A stretch of DNA of 16,618 bases from JAFDZV01 sp966128725 (GTDB lineage: Bacteria; Bacteroidota; Ignavibacteria; OLB7), in the NCBI GenBank assembly GCA_966128725.1, contig CBHYLN010000119.1, positions 1 to 16,618 of the forward strand, written 5' to 3'. A program made the translations under genes and the position numbers. Positions 13,773 to 16,618 of the stretch are shown one piece after another (the stretch's first letter is position 1; each line of letters starts with the position of its first letter). The notes under the pieces are model-generated. The model was given only the letters and a program-made list of their open reading frames with translations. It made no database searches and was not told the DNA's origin.

Positions 13773-15479
13773 ATGCTCAAATCGCTGTACGTCAAGAACT
13801 ACGCGCTGATCGAAGAGGTAACGATCGAGTTCGCCCTGGGGCTCAACATCGTCACCGGCGAGACCGGCGCGGGCAAGTCCATCCTGATAGGCGCGCTTGG
13901 CCTGGTGCTGGGCGGCCGTGCCTCGGCCGAGAACGTACGCCACGGTGCCGAGAAGGCCGTTGTGGAAGCGGTGTTCAGCGTGAACGACAACGACCGGGCC
14001 TTGCGGCTGCTGCGCGACGCCGAGTACGATGTTGAGGGCGACGAACTGATCGTGCGGCGCGAGGTGACCGCGCGCGGAACATCGCGGGCGTTTATCAACG
14101 ACTCCCCCGCCCCGCTGAACATGTTGAAGGATCTGGGTGATTACCTGGTGGACCTTCACGGCCAGCACGAGCACCAGCTTCTGCTGCGGCCGGAGACACA
14201 TCTGGCGATGCTGGACAACGTGGCCGGGCTGGAGCTGCTTGTACGCGATTTCGCCGCCGCATACAGCGCGCTTACCGAGGCCCGCGCCCGATTGAACGAC
14301 CTGCGACGCCGCGAGGCGAAGCTGCGCGAAACGCAGGAGTTCCACGCCTTCCACCTGCGCGAGATCGACGAGGTTGCCCCCGTGGCCGGCGAGGACGAGG
14401 CCATCCTGCAGGAGCTGAACATCCGCGAGAATGCCGAGCGCATCTACGAGCTGACCTCGCAACTGTACGGGCTGCTGTACGATCAGGAGAATTCCGTGCG
14501 CGATCTGCTGCTGCGGGCGCGCAATGTGTTCGATCAGCTTATCACCATCGACCCCACCTTCGCGGAGCATCGCTCCGAATGTGTATCGGCGGTATCGATC
14601 GTGGAGGAGATCGCGAAGTTCACGCAGAGTTATTCGGCCGGGATGGATCATGCCCCGGAACGGCTGGAGCAGATGCGCGAGCGCCTGGGCGCGCTGGTGA
14701 GGATCCGCAAGAAATACGGCGGCTCGATCGACGCCGTGCTGGGTTATCGCGCCGAGATAGCGGCGGAGTTTGATCTGGCACAGAATTTTGATGAGCAGAT
14801 CGCGGCGCTGGAACATGATATCGAACAGCACGCACGCCGCGCCGGCGACCTGGCGGGCAAGCTCTCGGCAAAGCGGCGCGACTCCGCGCGCAAGGTTGCA
14901 CGCTCGATCGAGAACGTACTGAAGGAACTCGGGATCGACCGCGGCCGATTCGAGGTTCGTATCGAGCAGACCGAAGCGGCGCCCGGCAGCGCCAATGCCG
15001 TATGCCTGGCCGGCGCCTGGTACACGGCCTCGGCCGATGGCATCGACGCCGCATCGTTCCATATCTCCACCAATGTTGGCGAGGACCCCAAGCCTCTTGC
15101 GCGCGTAGCCTCGGGCGGCGAAATCAGCCGCGTGATGCTGGCGCTGAAGACAATCCTGGCCAAGAACGACCGGCTTCCGCTGCTGATCTTCGACGAAATC
15201 GATACCGGCATCTCCGGGCGCATTGCGTCGAAAGTTGGCACGGTGATGCGGGATCTTGGCAACTTCCATCAGATCATCGCCATCACACATCTGCCGCAGA
15301 TTGCCGCGATGAGCCGCGAGCACTATGTGGTGGAGAAGGCCGAACACGGCAAGCGCACCGTTACCACCGTGCGAAAGCTGAGCACCGAGGAGCACACGCG
15401 CGAGGTGGCGAAGCTGATGAGCGGCGAAACAGTGACCGAATCGAGCATCCAGATGGCCCGCGAACTTATCGAGTCGTAA
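13773..15479 (+). CDS. recN: DNA repair protein RecN (SMC-like ATPase)
   Basis: 568 residues, typical for the family. Walker A GETGAGKS is at 29-36 (within LNIVTGETGAGKSILIGALGLVLGGRAS). Long charged coiled-coil arms run through about 160-370. The ABC signature SGGEISR is at about 447-453, Walker B LLIFDEIDTGISG has D474 and E475, and the H-loop His506 is in ITHLPQI. Known role: RecN binds double-strand break ends, promotes their pairing and works with RecA in recombinational repair. The start at 13773 opens directly with the standard LKSLYVKNYALIEEV; a purine stretch AAGGG lies 12 nt before it, a weak and rather distant ribosome site. The stop codon overlaps the start of the next gene by one base. 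No LexA-like box was recognised upstream. Confidence 0.95.
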   Translation: MLKSLYVKNYALIEEVTIEFALGLNIVTGETGAGKSILIGALGLVLGGRASAENVRHGAEKAVVEAVFSVNDNDRALRLLRDAEYDVEGDELIVRREVTARGTSRAFINDSPAPLNMLKDLGDYLVDLHGQHEHQLLLRPETHLAMLDNVAGLELLVRDFAAAYSALTEARARLNDLRRREAKLRETQEFHAFHLREIDEVAPVAGEDEAILQELNIRENAERIYELTSQLYGLLYDQENSVRDLLLRARNVFDQLITIDPTFAEHRSECVSAVSIVEEIAKFTQSYSAGMDHAPERLEQMRERLGALVRIRKKYGGSIDAVLGYRAEIAAEFDLAQNFDEQIAALEHDIEQHARRAGDLAGKLSAKRRDSARKVARSIENVLKELGIDRGRFEVRIEQTEAAPGSANAVCLAGAWYTASADGIDAASFHISTNVGEDPKPLARVASGGEISRVMLALKTILAKNDRLPLLIFDEIDTGISGRIASKVGTVMRDLGNFHQIIAITHLPQIAAMSREHYVVEKAEHGKRTVTTVRKLSTEEHTREVAKLMSGETVTESSIQMARELIES

Positions 15480-16105
15480 TGCTGCAACCGTCGAATCAAC
15501 CTTCGTATAACCGCACCTTTCTCTCGAAGAGCGAGCTGCGCGACAAGCTGATGGATACCATCGGCGCGGTTGAGCTGAATCGTATCAGTTCGGCGTACGA
15601 GATGGCCGAGAACGTTCACCAGTTCCAGGTGCGCAACGACGGCACGCCGTACTTCTGGCACGTTACACGGGTTACCCGCATCGTGCTGGACGAACTTGGC
15701 ATTCGCGATCCTGACATGCTGATCGCCGCGCTTCTGCACGATACGTTGGAGGATTCGGATATTCTGAATTCGGAGGTGCTGGAGTACAACTTCGGGCCGT
15801 ATGTAAGCTTCCTGGTGGAGATGCTGACCAAGGAGGTGCGTATCGAGGACGGGCCGCTGCGGGCGCAGATCGATCGCGAGTACGTTGAGCGCTTGAAGAC
15901 CGCGCCCGAGGATTGCCGCATCATCAAGCTTGCCGACCGCCTGGACAATTTCCGGTGTCTGCAATTCAACCTGAAGCGGAACCCGTACAAGTACGTGAAG
16001 GAAACATCGGACCATTACATGCCGATGGCCGAGGAAGCCACCAACCTTCACATGTTGTACCTGCTGAGCGAGCTGAAGAAGGAACGCAACAAGTTCTTCG
16101 GCTGA
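15479..16105 (+). CDS. Stand-alone HD-domain ppGpp hydrolase (Mesh1/SpoT-type small alarmone hydrolase)
   Basis: 208 residues, with no synthetase, TGS or ACT domain. The ATG overlaps the TAA of recN (TAATG), so the longer open frame to the left, which runs inside recN, is not real. The HD active site is complete when compared with SpoT/Mesh1: Arg52 in HQFQVRNDGTPYFWH, His61, H87-D88, E91-D92 (ALLHDTLEDS), LTK at 116-118, and D153 in KLADRLDN (150-157). Known reaction: removal of pyrophosphate from the 3' position of (p)ppGpp, Mn-dependent, cytoplasmic. Some family members prefer NADPH or other nucleotides, so the substrate is not certain. The TYR-rich tail (YVKETSDHYMPMAEEATNLHMLYLL) is helical. 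Probably translated with recN. Confidence 0.85.
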   Translation: MLQPSNQPSYNRTFLSKSELRDKLMDTIGAVELNRISSAYEMAENVHQFQVRNDGTPYFWHVTRVTRIVLDELGIRDPDMLIAALLHDTLEDSDILNSEVLEYNFGPYVSFLVEMLTKEVRIEDGPLRAQIDREYVERLKTAPEDCRIIKLADRLDNFRCLQFNLKRNPYKYVKETSDHYMPMAEEATNLHMLYLLSELKKERNKFFG

Positions 16106-16161
16106 GCAACCACGCCCACATTGCATCGGCAACGCCGCGATCACTTCGTTATTCCGCATCA

Positions 16162-16185
16162 CCGCACGGTGTTTCCGCCGTGCGG
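16162..16185. terminator. Hairpin between convergent genes (candidate bidirectional terminator)
   Basis: CCGCACGG (16162-16169) and CCGTGCGG (16178-16185) form a perfect 8-bp stem with an 8-nt loop in the 94-nt gap between the alarmone hydrolase and the minus-strand amidohydrolase. Neither side has a U-run, so intrinsic termination would be weak; mRNA end protection is equally possible. Confidence 0.5.
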
Positions 16186-16199
16186 GCATCGGCTATTGA

Positions 16200-16618
16200 C
16201 TATTGAATAATCGGCAACACCACGCCGTTGGCGGGTTCCGCACCGTCCTCATCGTCGGTTGGCGCCTCCGGGCGCGGCAGCGGGCGCCGGACACCGGCCA
16301 GGATTCGCGCGCTGTGCACCTCGAACAGAAACTGCTCGCGCAATCCCCGCGAGAACGGGCTTTCGTGATCGGCCATGCGCTCGGGGTGCCATTGCACCGC
16401 CATCAGATATGGCTTGCCGTTGTGGTCCAGCCGCTCCACGGCTTCGATGCAACCATCGTCGGCACGCGCGGTAATCATCAGCCCCTCGCCCAGGCGGTCG
16501 ATCGCCTGATGATGCGCCGAGTTCACCATACCATCCACCTCACCGGTCGCCTTGTACAGCAACGACCCCGGCGTCACCGTCACCGCGTGCTCGCTATCGC
16601 GGTCACCATCCTTCTGAT
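16200..16618 (-). CDS. Gamma-glutamyl-GABA hydrolase family protein (peptidase C26, class I glutamine amidotransferase fold), 5' partial
   Basis: Only the C-terminal part (about 139 residues) is in the window; the frame stays open through the right edge (QKDGDRDSEHAVTVTPGS...). The family hallmarks are VNSAHHQAIDRLGEGL, DGCIEAVE and AVQWHPERM, which holds the catalytic His and Glu of the Cys-His-Glu triad; the nucleophile Cys would lie outside. Known members (PuuD-like) hydrolyse gamma-glutamyl-GABA or related gamma-glutamyl amides in the cytoplasm, but the family contains other specificities. After the amidohydrolase domain there is an unusual acidic and Pro-rich tail (RRPLPRPEAPTDDEDGAEP) of about 30 residues that most members lack. 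The gene converges on the alarmone hydrolase. Confidence 0.85.
   Translation of the reverse strand, partial: QKDGDRDSEHAVTVTPGSLLYKATGEVDGMVNSAHHQAIDRLGEGLMITARADDGCIEAVERLDHNGKPYLMAVQWHPERMADHESPFSRGLREQFLFEVHSARILAGVRRPLPRPEAPTDDEDGAEPANGVVLPIIQ

Noticed and set aside
13761..15395. 544-residue minus-strand open frame across recN
   Set aside because: Antisense shadow of recN; composition (Gln/His/Arg-rich) is not that of a real protein here.
15002..15478. N-terminal 159-residue extension of the alarmone hydrolase within recN
   Set aside because: It overlaps the conserved C-terminal ATPase half of recN in another frame and is Arg-rich without family match; the TAATG start is the natural one.

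Overview
The window reads as a contiguous chromosomal piece of a GC-rich bacterium (about 60% GC or more, judged by eye) from the Bacteroidota / Chlorobiota / Ignavibacteria / Kapabacteria group. Three things point there. The first gene ends in a type IX secretion C-terminal sorting domain (motif VPNPFNPTTTIEF... followed by SGVYTYRM). The same protein is built from tandem ASH / choice-of-anchor-D repeats. Two or three genes carry a TAnnTTTG element just before the start codon, the -7 promoter consensus of Bacteroidota. The high GC fits Kapabacteria-like lineages better than classical Bacteroidetes, but that placement is inference. No phage, transposase, CRISPR array, tRNA or rRNA was seen.

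Layout, left to right. 1-5826: the 3' part of a giant secreted, repeat-built surface protein, followed 14 nt later by an OmpA-family outer-membrane protein with two OmpA-like domains. 5878-6399: a membrane-anchored monohaem cytochrome c. 6400-6761: a non-coding convergent gap filled by a 68-bp tandem repeat arranged as an ABAB 136-bp higher-order array. 6762-10033 (minus strand): four consecutive divergent paralogues, each with a signal peptide, a beta-rich extracytoplasmic domain opening with a YG-x-S-I-D-I-P-D-T-G-W-like motif, one transmembrane helix and a short basic tail. 10304-10786: a small three-helix membrane protein resembling DUF3592. 10812-11765 (minus): MeaB, the GTPase chaperone of methylmalonyl-CoA mutase, transcribed divergently from an AMP-forming acyl-CoA synthetase (12045-13715). 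13773-16105: recN and, overlapping it by one base, a stand-alone SpoT/Mesh1-type ppGpp hydrolase. 16200-16618 (minus): the C-terminal end of a class I glutamine-amidotransferase-like gamma-glutamyl-GABA hydrolase, cut by the window edge.

How the genes may work together. The first two genes form an envelope/secretion pair. The MeaB / acyl-CoA synthetase divergent pair belongs to acyl-CoA metabolism and may share regulation. recN and the alarmone hydrolase look translationally coupled, linking DNA repair with the stringent response.

The least explained parts are the four-gene paralogue cluster (best candidate for an undescribed system), the 68-bp repeat array, and two unrelated palindromes that each end exactly 14 bp upstream of a TAnnTTTG element.
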